Part shown: piece by piece, positions 33,001-48,000 of the stretch | Layout: each line of letters opens with the position of its first letter | Position numbering within the stretch: position 1 is the stretch's first letter | Assembly (NCBI RefSeq): GCF_037975245.1 | Contig: NC_092582.1 | Span: forward strand, 1,910,001-1,974,000 | DNA: 64,000 nucleotides | Direction of reading: 5' to 3' | Source: Apostichopus japonicus | Lineage: Eukaryota; Echinodermata; Holothuroidea; Aspidochirotida; Stichopodidae | Translations under genes and position numbers: made by a program | The notes under the pieces: generated by a model | Database searches by the model: none | The model's input: the letters and a program-made list of their open reading frames with translations, nothing else | Told to the model about the DNA's origin: nothing

Positions 33001-36000
33001 GTCTGTCTAACTGAGGGCATTATTTCAATCAAATTATTTAAAGAAGTTGTTGGCACTAAAGCTTGCACGGTTTAACCCAAGTTTTTAAATGTGTAGATTT
33101 TGTTACTAATACAATACTGAACTGTGTCAGTGATTTTCATGGATTAGATTACCTTAAATATTAGTTTCCCTCATATCCTAAGTGTGATCATAAACTGCTT
33201 AGCTGATGGTACACTACATAATGACAGGCTTAAACCAATCAGGACAGGCAGAAACTATTACCAAAGATATGCTAATTATGGTATTTACTATTTACCGTAA
33301 TTATGTAATTTTATGTTTTCTTTTCAGAAGTTTTTAAGTGTTTTTGCAGTGTTGTGACAAGTGAACAAAGTCATGTGATCTCCAAAATATGAAGAAATGG
33401 AAGATTTTTATTAATATTTTTATGCCCATGTAGAAAGAACAGTGGCCTGATCAAAACATCTCATAATGACTGAATAGTTCCATACAATTATGAGACTTAA
33501 GGCTACTCTTGTTTATTGAATACCAATATCTTTTAATATCTCATTTGTTGTTTTATCGGTTTCGGCAGTGTCACGGTTTTGTATCAAATTTTCAAATTGA
33601 GACTGATGGGCGGGTTTTGACGTTGAGAACTTAATTTCGCGAAGCTTTAGTAAGTGAAAGGCAATGCAAGTTAACCAAGAAAATCCTCTGTAACAACAAA
33701 GAAATTAAAAATTGCCACAAACTAGGTAGCTTAGACAGAGTTAAAACAAATGCCATCACCATCTTTACTTCCATCCCTTAGTGGAGAGGGAGAGGAGGGA
33801 TGGAGTAAATTGCAGGGGGGAGAGTAAATTTGCAAGTGGATGTCTGCTATACGTAAAAACAAAATATATCATAATAATACAAAGCCTTTGGAAGACAAAG
33901 CTGTTTATGGAAGGGAAAATAATATTTTGAATTTTTTATTTTTGTGCTTCTAGACTTAAAAGTTAAAGAAAAAAAACTTAGCCTCTCATGTGCATGATTT
34001 TTGTTATGTAATTAAACATTATGCTTCAATGACTTGAATAACCCTTTCAACATTTACTTACTACTTGGCAATCTATACAAAATGTCAAAAACTTTTTTTA
34101 CAAAAGTTGTACATTAATTACAAAACTTTGTTCCTACATTTGAATAATTTAAAGGGAAACTTTAATGAATCCTGTTAATATAAACGCTCTTTGCCGTTTC
34201 ATGATCGGATCAAATGCCAAAAGAGCTATTGTAAATGTTTTGCCTGTTACGTATTTTTGATATTATTATTATTTTAGTTTCAGGAACATTAGGAAACTAG
34301 GGCCATTCATATAGTATGATTGACTTCACCACCAAACATGGTCACTCAATGCTCATCAGCACATATGTCTGTTACCAAACCACAAATTACTTGCAATCCA
34401 ATTTTGACCTGCCGTTAATCTTTGCAGAACAGGGGTCCATGAACGACAAGAAAAGAATGATAAATAAATAAATTTACATCAGTTGTCCAACATCAGAGTA
34501 CATAAATATCTGTTATTCCATATTCAATGTAAAATTTGTGGTTAGAGGAAAAATGAAAACAAGTCATAGATAAGCATCAATTCCTATATGTGAATTGATA
34601 ACAGGTGTGGTTGTTTAAGATCTAAATGTTAAAATGTTGATAAATACCAAATAATCATTTATGATGTACAACTGGAGTAAATAATCCTTCTTGTCAGTAT
34701 CAGAGGCTGTTTTAACAAAATATCTGTCCCTTCCTGCTGGAGATCCCCACATCAAGATATAATAGTGCTAGCAGTAACATAGTGTTACCTCTGTTCCTTC
34801 CTGCTGGAGATCCCCACATCAAGATATAATAGTGCTAGCAGTAACATAGTGTTACCTCTGTCCCTTCCTGCTGGAGATCTCCACATCAAGATATAATAGT
34901 GCTAGCAGTAACATAGTGTTACCTCTGTCCCTTCCTGCTGGAGATCCCCACATCAAGACTTAATAGTGCTAGCTGTAACATAGTGTTTCCTAGAGCTGTC
35001 CCTTCCTGATGGAGATCCCCACATCAAGATATAATAGTGCTAGCTGTAACATAGTGTTACCTCTGTCCCTTCCTGCTGGAGATCCCCACATCAAGATATA
35101 ATAGTGCTAGCTGTAACATAGTGTTACCTCTGTCCCTTCCTGCTGGAGATCCCCACATCAAGACGTAATAGTGCTAGCTGTAACATAGTGTTTCCTAGAG
35201 CTGTCCCTTCCTGATGGAGATCCCCACATCAAGATATAATAGTGCTAGCTGTAACATAGTGTTACCTCTGTCCCTTCCTGCTGGAGATCCCCACATCAAG
35301 ATATAATAGTGCTAGCTGTAACATAGTGTTACCTCTGTCCCTTCCTGCTGGAGATCCCAACATCAAGATATAATAGTGCTAGCTGTAACATAGTGTTACC
35401 TCTGTCCCTTCCTGCTGGAGATCCCCACATCAAGATATAATAGTGCTAGCAGTAACATAGTGTTACCTCTGTCCCTTCCTGATGTAGATCCCCACATCAA
35501 GATATAATAGTGCTAGCTGTAACATAGTGTTACCTCTGTCCCTTCCTGCTGGAGATCCCAACATCAAGATATAATAGTGCTAGCAGTAACATAGTGCTAC
35601 CTCTGTCCCTTCCTGCTGGAGATCCCCACATCAAGACGTAATAGTGCTAGCTGTAACATACTGTTACCTCTGTCCCATCCTGCTGGAGATCCCCACATCA
35701 AGATACAATAGTGCTAGCTGTAACATAGTGTTACCTCTGTCCCATCCTGCTGGAGATCCCCACATCAAGATACAATAGTGCTAGCTGTAACATAGTGTTA
35801 CCTCTGTCCCATCCTGCTGGAGATCCCCACATCAAGATATAATAGTGCTAGCAGTAACATAGTGTTACCTCTGTCCCTTCCTGCTGGAGATCCCCACATC
35901 AAGATATAGAGGTGCTAGCTGTAACATAGTGTTACCTCTGTCCCTTCCTGCTGGAGATCTCCACATCAAGATATAATAGTGCTAGCTGTAACATAGTCTT

Positions 36001-39000
36001 ACCTCTGTCTCATCCTGCTGGAGATCCCCACATCAAGATATAATAGTGCTAGCAGTAACATAGTGTTACCTCTGTCCCATCCTGCTGGAGATCCCCACAT
36101 CAAGATATAATAGTGCTAGCAGTAACATAGTGTTACCTCTGTCCCTTCCTGCTGGAGATCCCCACATCAAGATATAATAGTGCTAGCAGTAACATAGTGT
36201 TACCTCTGTCCCTTCCTGCTGGAGATCCCCACATCAAGATATAATAGTGCTAGCAGTAACATAGTGTTACCTCTGTCCCTTCCTGCTGGAGATCCCCACA
36301 TCAAGATATAATAGTGCTAGCAGTAACATAGTGTTACCTCTGTCCCTTCCTGCTGGAGATCCCCACATCAAGATATAATAGTGCTAGCAGTAACATAGTG
36401 TTACCTCTGTCCCTTCCTGCTGGAGATCTCCACATCAAGATATAATAGTGCTAGCAGTAACATAGTGTTACCTATGTCCCTTCCTGCTGGATATCCCCAC
36501 ATCAAGATATAATAGTGCTAGCAGTAACATAGTGTTACCTCTGTCCCTTCCTGCTGGATATCCCCACATCAAGATATAATAGTGCTAGCAGTAACATAGT
36601 GTTACCTCTGTCCCTTCCTGCTGGAGATCTCCACATCAAGATATAATAGTGCTAGCTGTAACATAGTGTTACCTCTGTCCCTTCCTGCTGGAGATCCCCA
36701 CATCAAGATATAATAGTGCTAGCTGTAACAGTGTTACCTCTGTCACTTCCTGCTGGAGATCCCCACATCAAGATATAATAGTGCTAGCTGTAACATAGTG
36801 TTACCTCTGTCCCTTCCTGCTGGAGATCTCCACATCAAGATATAATAGTGCTAGCTGTAACATAGTCTTACCTCTGTCTCATCCTGCTGGAGATCCCCAC
36901 ATCAAGATATAATAGTGCTAGCAGTAACATAGTGTTACCTCTGTCCCATCCTGCTGGAGATCCCCACATCAAGATATAATAGTGCTAGCAGTAACATAGT
37001 GTTACCTCTGTCCCTTCCTGCTGGAGATCCCCACATCAAGATATAATAGTGCTAGCTGTAACATAGTGTTACCTCTGTCCCTTCCTGCTGGAGATCCCCA
37101 CATCAAGATATAATAGTGCTAGCAGTAACATAGTGTTACCTCTGTCCCTTCCTGCTGGAGATCCCCACATCAAGATATAATAGTGCTAGCAGTAACATAG
37201 TGTTACCTCTGTCCCTTCCTGCTGGAGATCCCCACATCAAGATATAATAGTGCTAGCTGTAACATAGTGTTACCTATGTCCCTTCCTGCTGGATATCCCC
37301 ACATCAAGATATAATAGTGCTAGCAGTAACATAGTGTTACCTCTGTCCCTTCCTGCTGGAGATCTCCACATCAAGATATAATAGTGCTAGCTGTAACATA
37401 GTGTTACCTCTGTCCCTTCCTGCTGGAGATCCCCACATCAAGATATAATAGTGCTAGCTGTAACATAGTGTTACCTCTGTCCCTTCCTGCTGGATATCCC
37501 CACATCAAGATATAATAGTGCTAGCAGTAACATAGTGTTACCTCTGTCCCTTCCTGCTGGATATCCCCACATCAAGATATAATAGTGCTAGCAGTAACAT
37601 AGTGTTACCTCTGTCCCTTCCTGCTGGAGATCTCCACATCAAGATATAATAGTGCTAGCTGTAACATAGTGTTACCTCTGTCCCTTCCTGCTGGATATCC
37701 CCACATCAAGATATAATAGTGCTAGCAGTAACATAGTGTTACCTCTGTCCCTTCCTGCTGGAGATCTCCACATCAAGATATAATAGTGCTAGCTGTAACA
37801 TAGTGTTACCTCTGTCCCTTCCTGCTGGAGATCCCCACATCAAGATATAATAGTGCTAGCTGTAACAGTGTTACCTCTGTCACTTCCTGCTGGAGATCCC
37901 CACATCAAGATATAATAGTGCTAGCTGTAACATAGTGTTACCTCTGTCCCTTCCTGCTGGAGATCCCCACATCAAGATATAATAGTGCTAGCTGTAACAT
38001 AGTGTTACCTCTGTCCCTTCCTGCTGGAGATCCCCACATCAAGATATAATAGTGCTAGCTGTAACATAGTGTTACCTCTGTCCCTTCCTGCTGGAGATCC
38101 CCACATCAAGATATAATAGTGCTAGCAGTAACATAGTGTTACCTCTGTCACTTCCTGCTGGAGATCCCCACATCAAGATATAATAGTGCTAGCTGTAACA
38201 TAGTGTTACCTCTGTCCCTTCCTGCTGGAGATCCCCACATCAAGATATAATAGTGCTAGCTGTAACATAGTGTTACCTATGTCCCTTCCTGCTGGAGATC
38301 CCCACATCAAGATATAATAGTGCTAGCTGTAACATAGTGTTACCTCTGTCCCTTCCTGCTGGAGATCCCCACATCAAGATATAATAGTGCTAGCTGTAAC
38401 ATAGTGTTACCTCTGTCCCATCCTGCTGGAGATCCCCACATCAAGATACAATAGTGCTAGCAGTAACATAGTGTTACCTCTGTTCCTTCCTGCTGGAGAT
38501 CCCCACATCAAGATTTAATAGTGCTACCACTAAGACACTGCTACCTCTTATCAATCACCACCTGTTGGAAAGTTCCTGCTGACATTCTGCATGAAATAAG
38601 GAGAAACAAAAAACTGGTTACAAACACAACATGTCAACTGCACCCAAGGTTTCTCAAATCACCCATTTGACTCACAATGGACTGCAGTGGGGTGAAAAAT
38701 ACTGCCTTAAGATATCACCATGTTTGGTTGCCTTCTAATTTGCTAATATTACCTTGGGGGGGGGGGGGGGACTTCAGTAGCAAAACTGTTCGTAACTGAG
38801 AGACTGAGAGTTATTCACTGTCAAACTTTACAGCAGAGATGACTAAAAGGTTACCAGTATTGCTCTGCCATGCCCCCCCCCCCACCAACCCATTAAAATT
38901 ATTAAAAGAAATATTAAAATTACAAATAATTGCCATTTTCAGTTTGTACCATTTTTGTTATTATTTTAGCACATATTGACTATTAATAAAAATAATAATG

Positions 39001-42000
39001 GTGATTTATAACCAGTGTTCGACTTATGGCCAAAAAATTGCATAGCAACAAATTTCGACAATTGCTATACAATATTTTTGTTGCATAGCAGTTCCCCAAT
39101 ATTGAATAGCAGTTTTGAAATTACCACAAAACGGACCAAATGTAGGCGATCAATGTATTAACTAGAAAATGTTTGTTTATTATTATTATTTAAACTAGTG
39201 TTGCTACGATAATCGTTTTCAATATCGGTATCGGCCGATATTTGCAATATCGGCAGCATATCGGTATCGGTAAAATTTTGCCTAATTGCCGATAACAGCA
39301 AACCGATATTGAACTTTTCTTTTTAACAGCAGAGCTACCTGTACTTATTTATACTTGCAATGATTTGTTAATCTGCCCAAGACGATCCATTTCTTTAGCG
39401 TCAGTTAAACTCAGATTCATTTTCGATTAATATCCATGGAAACCTGACTCTCCGTAACATCTAAAAACACGTCTACGGCGCGCGAATATAACCAATGACC
39501 TTTGTGAACCTTGGCCTACACACAGCATTAGTGCAGCATATAATCACTGTACTATAGCCATTCATTTCCTCAAAGGCCTCCGTGAAAACCTTGAACATGA
39601 TGCATACAGTAACTGCACAGTTCAGCAGTGTTGGAAAACCTTGTTCAATTTCCCGCGAACACACTGCCGATTTCCCGCCGGTGTTCGCCTGCCTAGCACG
39701 CGTAACGTGCGAGCATAAAGGCGTGGTGTCCAGGGGCCCGTCTTAGGGCTATGGTGGGGTCATGGGGTAGAACCCCTCGTGGGGATCCTGGGGGCGAAAG
39801 CCCCCGAAAATTGTCATTTTTTGCGGTCTGGCGATGAAAAAATTCGCAGTTGAGGATGCAAAATACTGACAACTTTTCTTATTTAAATTGTCACGAAACT
39901 GATGAAAATTATAAACTGACAAGTTAAAGTAGCTATATTATGTTACAAAATGAAAAGATTTAATCTGTCTTTCAATCTTTAAAAAGTGCAACTTACAAAA
40001 CTTCCGATATTATGAAACAAACAACGTTCAGCAAAGCCCCGTTTCTAGACTGCCTAACAATGAATAGCGTGCACTATGCGTACATTTTTACAACTGCAGT
40101 GTTTAACCCTATACCCAACTACTGTACCACGGTACATGTGCTGCGAATTTGCCCAGGTACCTTCCCAACAACTGTGAGCTAATCCCCTGTGTAACACCTG
40201 TTTGTTAACATTTTTTGGCACGTTGCCAGGGAACCTTTTAGTTACGTGAGATCCGTAACCCCCGAGGTGGTTAGGCTATTTGCTTTACACTTAACTATGG
40301 TAGGATATTATTTTTTCATGTTTTTTTTTCGCTATACGGTCAAGTGAATAAGTTGTACATTGAGTATAAACTCAATAAATTATAACTTCTACATTGTGAT
40401 CGACAGTTCGTAAGTTAAGGTTTGAGTGTTTGCTCCCAAATCTGACTAGGAATTTGTATCGCACAAATCGGCACAATGTGCGATGCTGATTTGGAAACGT
40501 CTCGCAAGTTTGTCGTTTTGGATCGCATTTTGCGATGCGATACCGGAAAAATCGAACACTGTTTATAACGTGGTGCACATATCCACCCGGAAGGGTGCTC
40601 AAGGCCCTGTATGCTCAACTGATGTACACTCAGGTCACAAAACAACTTAAGTCGATGGCTATGAGCTTATCACCTTTGGTGCTTTAGTATTGCGATAGCA
40701 ATGCTCAATGATTTGAGAAATTTGAGAAGGGGTTTAGAAACTGTAGGAAGGTATCTCTTACCAACTAACCTGTTCTTTCTCCTCTATTTTATGTCTATTT
40801 TATATCATCCTCCTTACCCAGTTTTGCAGCCAATAATAAAACCATCTTCTAAAGGACACACAAACCCAACTAGCATCTTTAGCTTATATGATAGGGATCT
40901 ATGTGATGAATAACTCCCTTAAACAGCTATGAAAAAAAAACGTTACTCCTTTTACTCCTAGTTTAAAAGCTGTAATTTTTGAAAATTAGTTATGTCATAG
41001 GATCTGAAATATACATCTGATAGAAGAATGCTAACACTTGCTGAAACTGAAACCAATGACATCATTAGGTCTTGTTAGGAACTTTAGTACTTATGATTTA
41101 GCATCTTCAACATTCATCTCAATTAACAGAATATAAACAGTGTAATAAATTTAATATGTAAGCACAATATAACTAGATGATGTTATACACAAGACTTGGT
41201 CCAAGTCATCATCTATGCGTGTGGAGGAACCATTAACTGTGTAGTATCTCCCAAATGGAGCTGATTTTTCTAAGCTGTTTAAGGGATTTGTTCATCACAA
41301 TTATCTCTATCACATAGACCATTGACGATGGTTGTATCTCCTTGAAACCCGGAGAATAGTTATCAATTTAACTGTGTTCACAAAGGTTTCCCAGGCTTTT
41401 GAAGAAATTGAATTCAAAATTTCTTCAAAACCAGAACAGTCTTACCGTTAACCATGTATCCTACACACTTATAAGGACCTATTGCTCGGTTACCGGTAAC
41501 ACGCTTGAAACAATCGGAACTCTGGCCGAATAAACACTACCTCCTACCATTAATTTGTGGTGAGGAGTGCATTCAAAGAGCCACAGACCCCACCGATGGC
41601 ATGCCCAATAGCCTTCAGTTTTCACCACTTTGATTTATGTCATTAAGTATATTCTCACACTTCTTAAACACCCAGCTGACTGAAATCTTATCAAGAGTAG
41701 GTCTGGACCTAGCTGTAATATCCACCTCATGAACTGATTGGAGCTATAGACCTGACACTGTTGCAAAAGTGCATGAAGGAAAGTTTTTCCGGACTAAATT
41801 TCAAAAATTCATGGACTTTCAAAGACCCAGAAAAGTGGGGTTTTTCCCTCCTTTTCCCTACTTTTTGCCTGATTTCAACCATATCTTTCATGGTAACCAT
41901 GGGTTTGTAATGTTGAACAAACTTAACCTTTAAGCAGGAAACTGAGCTTGCTTTTTGAGTTAACACTGCGCTTAACCTTCAATACTGTTTTAAACTTACC

Positions 42001-45000
42001 TATCCTTCAAATGGTTGCTACCCAAGGCTGTGGAACCATCTTTAGCTACATATAATTGTAAACCTGTGATTTGTGGATGAAAGCAGAAGAAAAGAAAGAC
42101 CCAAAATATAAGTTACAATGAGTTACACAAACAGTTTGAAATTTCAAGATTGCGTGGTATACCGTGACTGAATAAATATTCTTCACAAGTCGTTCATCAG
42201 AAAGCTGTTTCACAAGTTGATTGCTTGATGTTGATTTTATACCTATATCTAGTGGATTGGGCTCTCCATTGCAGTGTTAATCTGAAAGCTTTGTTATTAA
42301 AACGATATTTAATTTGATGATTTTAATATAGAACGCGACAATTGTTGGTATATCTAGACTAGATCAGACATACCTGTTGTTGCTTGACTACTCTCTGTAA
42401 AATCCTGCTGGCTGATTAGGCCCTGGATGACCTCGTCAGCATCCACTCTGGTATCGTCTACTCGTCTGGTTTTTTGTGTTTCCTCTGCATGTTTCTATGG
42501 AGATAACACAGAAAGGACCATAATGATAGGAGTAACTTAAATACTTGAAGTGCTGTTCTTCGATTAAATTCCCTTTATTTCAACCCATTGTAACATATAA
42601 CAATATAAACTAGACTAAGTGACTACATACCATAGTAATGATACAAAAAATGACAAATGAAGTTTACTAAATGAATGGTGGAGGAGATTCACTGGAAAGC
42701 TACTGGAAGCTTGTTTTTGTGAACCCTCGTAATTGTAGATACATACGTACACATAAACATTTACATACAAACACACTTAGATGAACAAGTAGCAATGGAA
42801 GACCAAGACCAAGAAGAAGAAGAAGAAGTATAACCAAATAATACTTGTCAGACAGTACCATAAGATGACTGTAAGGAGCAAAAAAGTAGGGTAGAAAATG
42901 GAGTCCAGAAAGAACAGTCTTCCTTTGTGAAAATATCGACATAGAGATGTCCTACCTATATGTTTTTTTTATTTCCTTCTATTCGACCACTGAGCATTAA
43001 TACTATAAATGTTAGCAAGTTGTAACAACAAGTTACCCACCCTTCTTCTCTCTGCTGTACCTCTCCACGAGTCCCTGGATGAGGAGGTCGCCCCTTCTTT
43101 ATCTGAGGTCTGCTCGGTCAGACTAGTAACGCTTGAAGATTTCTCTTGGTTGCTGGAGGTGTTAGAACTGCTGGAACCACTGCCTTTGGACTGCTGGCTA
43201 TTGTAACTAGACGTCCTCGAATGGCCCTGCTCGAAAGAGTCGTCCAAAGGGGACGAGTTTGATAGTTCTGAATCGGGGGAGGACACCAGACCTTTTAGGA
43301 CAAAAGAAATAATTAAAATATAACGAGAGAATCCATTCAATGTTTCACAGAGACACATCCATCGAGTGATATGGTATCAATGTCAAATTTTATATCGTGA
43401 TAATATGCAAATATCTGTTTTGAAGCACAGATTATTACCTGTCACCATTCATCATATGCACTTTAATCTATCTAGCCTACAAAATTGGTAACATGTTACC
43501 ACTAGTGTGCCCCCCCCACCCCCACTGATCCATTTCAGGGACAGCACCCACTTCCCTATCTACCACAGCCACCATTCTGAAGGCTTTCAACCAGAAAGCA
43601 AGTTTTCGAATTCTCATTTTTTTTTTCATTTTTGAACTGCAACCACACAGCTCACACTGACCTGATGTTAAGAGATTTGTTCTATACTTTGGTCCGTTAC
43701 CACAGATTTCAATATTTATCTGAGAACTGCAAACCACACAGCTCACACTGACCTGATGTTAAGAGATTTGTTCTATACTTTGGTCCGTTACCACAGATTT
43801 CAATATTTATCAGAGAACTGCAAACCACACAGCTCACACTGACCTGATGTTAAGAGATTTGTTCTATACTTTGGTCCGTTACCACAGATTTCAATATTTA
43901 TCTGAGAACTGCAAACCACACAGCTCACACTGACCTGATGTTAAGAGATTTGTTCTATACTTTGGTCCGTTACCACAGATTTCAATATTTATCAGAGAAC
44001 TGCAAACCACACAGCTCACACTGACCTGATGTTAAGAGATTTGTTCTATACTTTGGTCCGTTACCACAGATTTCAATATTTATCTGAGAACTGCAAACCA
44101 CACAGCTCACACTGACCTGATGTTAAGAGATTTGTTCTATACTTTGGTCCGTTACCACAGATTTCAATATTTATCAGAGAACTGCAAACCACACAGCTCA
44201 CACTGACCTGATGTTAAGAGATTTGTTCTATACTTTGGTCCGTTACCACAGATTTCAATATTTATCTGAGAACTGCAAACCACACAGCTCACACTGACCT
44301 GATGTTAAGAGATTTGTTCTATACTTTGGTCCGTTACCACAGATTTCAATATTTATCTGAGAACTGCAAACCACACAGCTCACACTGACCTGATGTTAAG
44401 AGATTTGTTCTATACTTTGGTCCGTTACCACAGATTTCAATATTTATCAGAGAACTGCAAACCACACAGCTCACACTGACCTGATGTTAAGAGATTTGTT
44501 CTATACTTTGGTCCGTTACCACAGATTTCAATATTTATCAGAGAACTGCAAACCACACAGCTCACACTGACCTGATGTTAAGAGATTTGTTCTATACTTT
44601 GGTCCGTTACCACAGATTTCAATATTTATCAGAGAACTGCAAACCACACAGCTCACACTGACCTGATGTTAAGAGATTTGTTCTATGCTTTGGTCCGTTA
44701 CCACAGATTTCAATATTTATCAGAGAACTGCAAACCACACAGCTAGCACTGACCTGATGTTAAGAGATTTGTTCTATACTTTGGTCCGTTACCACAGATT
44801 TCAATATTTATCTGAGAACTGCAAACCACACAGCTCACACTGACCTGATGTTAAGAGATTTGTTCTACGCTTTGGTCCGTTTACCACAGATTTCAATATT
44901 TATCAGAGAACTGCAACCACACAGCTCACACTGACCTGATGTTAAGAGATTTGTTCTATGCTTGGTCCGTTACCACAGATTTCAATATTTATCTGAGAAC

Positions 45001-48000
45001 TCCAAACCACACAGCTCACACTGACCTGATGTTAAGAGATTTGTTCTATGCTTTGGTCCGTTACCACAGATTTCAATATTTATCAGAGAACTGCAAACCA
45101 CACAGCTCACACTGACCTGATGTTAAGAGATTTGTTCTATACTTTGGTCCGTTACCACAGATTTCAATATTTATCAGAGAACTGCAAACCACACAGCTCA
45201 CACTGACCTGATGTTAAGAGATTTGTTCTATACTTTGGTCCGTTACCACAGATTTCAATATTTATCAGAGAACTGCAAACCACACAGCTCACACTGACCT
45301 GATGTTAAGAGATTTGTTCTATGCTTTGGTCCGTTACCACAGATTTCAATATTTATCAGAGAACTGCAAACCACACAGCTCACACTGACCTGATGTTAAG
45401 AGATTTGTTCTATGCTTTGGTCCGTTACCACAGATTTCAAGCTCACACTGACCTGATGTTAAGAGATTTGTTCTATGCTTTGGTCCGTTACCACAGATTT
45501 CAATATTTATCTGAGAACTTCAACCACACAGCTCACACTGACCTGATGTTAAGAGATTTGTTCTATGCTTTGGTCCGTTACCACAGATTTCAATATTTAT
45601 CAGAGAACTGCAAACCACACAGCTAGCACTGACCTGATGTTAAGAGATTTGTTCTATGCTTTGGTCCGTTACCACAGATTTCAATATTTATCAGAGAACT
45701 GCAAACCACACAGCTCACACTGACCTGATGTTAAGAGATTTGTTCTATGCTTTGGTCCGTTACCACAGATTTCAATATTTATCAGAGAACTGCAAACCAC
45801 ACAGCTAGCACTGACCTGATGGTAAGAGATTTGTTCTATGCTTTGGTCCGTTACCACAGATTTCAATATTTATCTGAGAACTGCAACCACACAGCTCACA
45901 CTGACCTGATGTTAAGAGATTTGTTCTATGCTTTGGTCCGTTACCACAGATTTCAATATTTATCTGAGAACTGCAAACCACACAGCTCACACTGACCTGA
46001 TGTTAAGAGATTTGTTCTATACTTTGGTCCGTTACCACAGATTTCAATATTTTTCAGAGAACTGCAACCACACAGCTCACACTGACCTGATGTTAAGATA
46101 TTTGTTCTATGCTTTGGTCCGTTTACCACAGATTTCAATATTTATCTGAGAACTGCAAACCACACAGCTCACACTGACCTGATGTTAAGAGATTTGTTCT
46201 ATACTTTGGTCTGTTACCACAGATTTCAATATTTATCTGAGAACTCCAAACCACACAGCTAGCACTGACCTGATGTTAAGAGATTTGTTCTATACTTTGG
46301 TCCGTTACCACAGATTTCAATATTTATCTGAGAACTCCAAACCACACAGCTAGCACTGACCTGATGTTAAGAGATTTGTTCTATACTTTGGTCCGTTACC
46401 ACAGATTTCAATATTTATCTGAGAACTCCAAACCACACAGCTCACACTGACCTGATGTTAAGAGATTTGTTCTATGCTTGGTCCGTTACCACAGATTTCA
46501 ATATTTATCTGAGAACTGCAACCACACAGCTCACACTGACCTGATGTTAAGAGATTTGTTCTATGCTTGGTCCGTTACCACAGATTTCAATATTTATCTG
46601 AGAACTGCAACCACACAGCTCACACTGACCTGATGTTAAGAGATTTGTTCTATACTTTGGTCCGTTACCACAGATTTCAATATTTATCAGAGAACTGCAA
46701 ACCACACAGCTCACACTGACCTGATGTTAAGAGATTTGTTCTATGCTTTGGTCCGTTACCACAGATTTCAATATTTATCAGAGAACTGCAACCACACAGC
46801 TCACACTGACCTGATGTTAAGAGATTTGTTCTATGCTTGGTCTGTTACCACAGATTTCAATATTTATCTGAGAACTGCAACCACACAGCTAGCACTGACC
46901 TGATGGTAAGAGATTTGTTCTATGCTTTGGTCTGTTACCACAGATTTCAATATTTATCTGAGAACTCCAAACCACACAGCTAGCACTGACCTGATGTTAA
47001 GAGATTTGTTCTATACTTTGGTCCGTTACCACAGATTTCAATATTTATCTGAGAACTCCAAACCACACAGCTAGCACTGACCTGATGTTAAGAGATTTGT
47101 TCTATGCTTGGTCCGTTACCACAGATTTCAATATTTATCTGAGAACTGCAACCACACAGCTCACACTGACCTGATGTTAAGAGATTTGTTCTATGCTTGG
47201 TCCGTTACCACAGATTTCAATATTTATCTGAGAACTGCAACCACACAGCTCACACTGACCTGATGTTAAGAGATTTGTTCTATGCTTGGTCTGTTACCAC
47301 AGATTTCAATATTTATCTGAGAACTGCAACCACACAGCTAGCACTGACCTGATGGTAAGAGATTTGTTCTATGCTTTGGTCCGTTACCACAGATTTCAAT
47401 ATTTATCTGAGAACTGCAACCACACAGCTCACACTGACCTGATGTTAAGAGATTTGTTCTATGCTTGGTCTGTTACCACAGATTTCAATATTTATCTGAG
47501 AACTGCAACCACACAGCTCACACTGACCTGATGTTAAGAGATTTGTTCTATGCTTGGTCTGTTACCACAGATTTCAATATTTATCTGAGAACTCCAAACC
47601 ACACAGCTCACACTGACCTGATGTTAAGAGATTTGTTCTATGCTTTGGTCCGTTACCACAGATTTCAATATTTATCTGAGAACTGCAAACCACACAGCTA
47701 GCACTGACCTGATTTTAAGAGATTTGTTCTATGCTTTGGTCCGTTACCACAGATTTCAATATTTATCAGAGAACTGCAAACCACACAGCTCACACTGACC
47801 TGATGTTAAGAGATTTGTTCTATACTTTGGTCCGTTACCACAGATTTCAATATTTATCAGAGAACTGCAAACCACACAGCTCACACTGACCTGATGTTAA
47901 GAGATTTGTTCTATGCTTTGGTCCGTTACCACAGATTTCAATATTTATCTGAGAACTGCAAACCACACAGCTCACACTGACCTGATTTTAAGAGACTTGT

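Larger units (their letters stand above)
30041..41999 (-). other. 12-kb last intron of the unidentified gene
   Basis: It joins exons 42045-42000 and 30040-29698 with matching phase. It holds the 67-bp satellite, a hAT element, poly(G)/poly(C) runs at 38756-38770 and 38874-38883, and an orphan open frame at 31.1-31.35 kb. Further exons inside cannot be excluded. Confidence 0.6.

Noticed and set aside
34724-38537. Regular repeats as a CRISPR array
   Set aside because: Units are contiguous with no unique spacers, and the window is eukaryotic with spliced genes.
41660-41735. Minus-strand segment (WILQLGPDLLLIRFQ) as an exon after 42045-42000
   Set aside because: The acceptor is possible, but no donor follows before a stop, and the direct join to 30040 already fits in phase.
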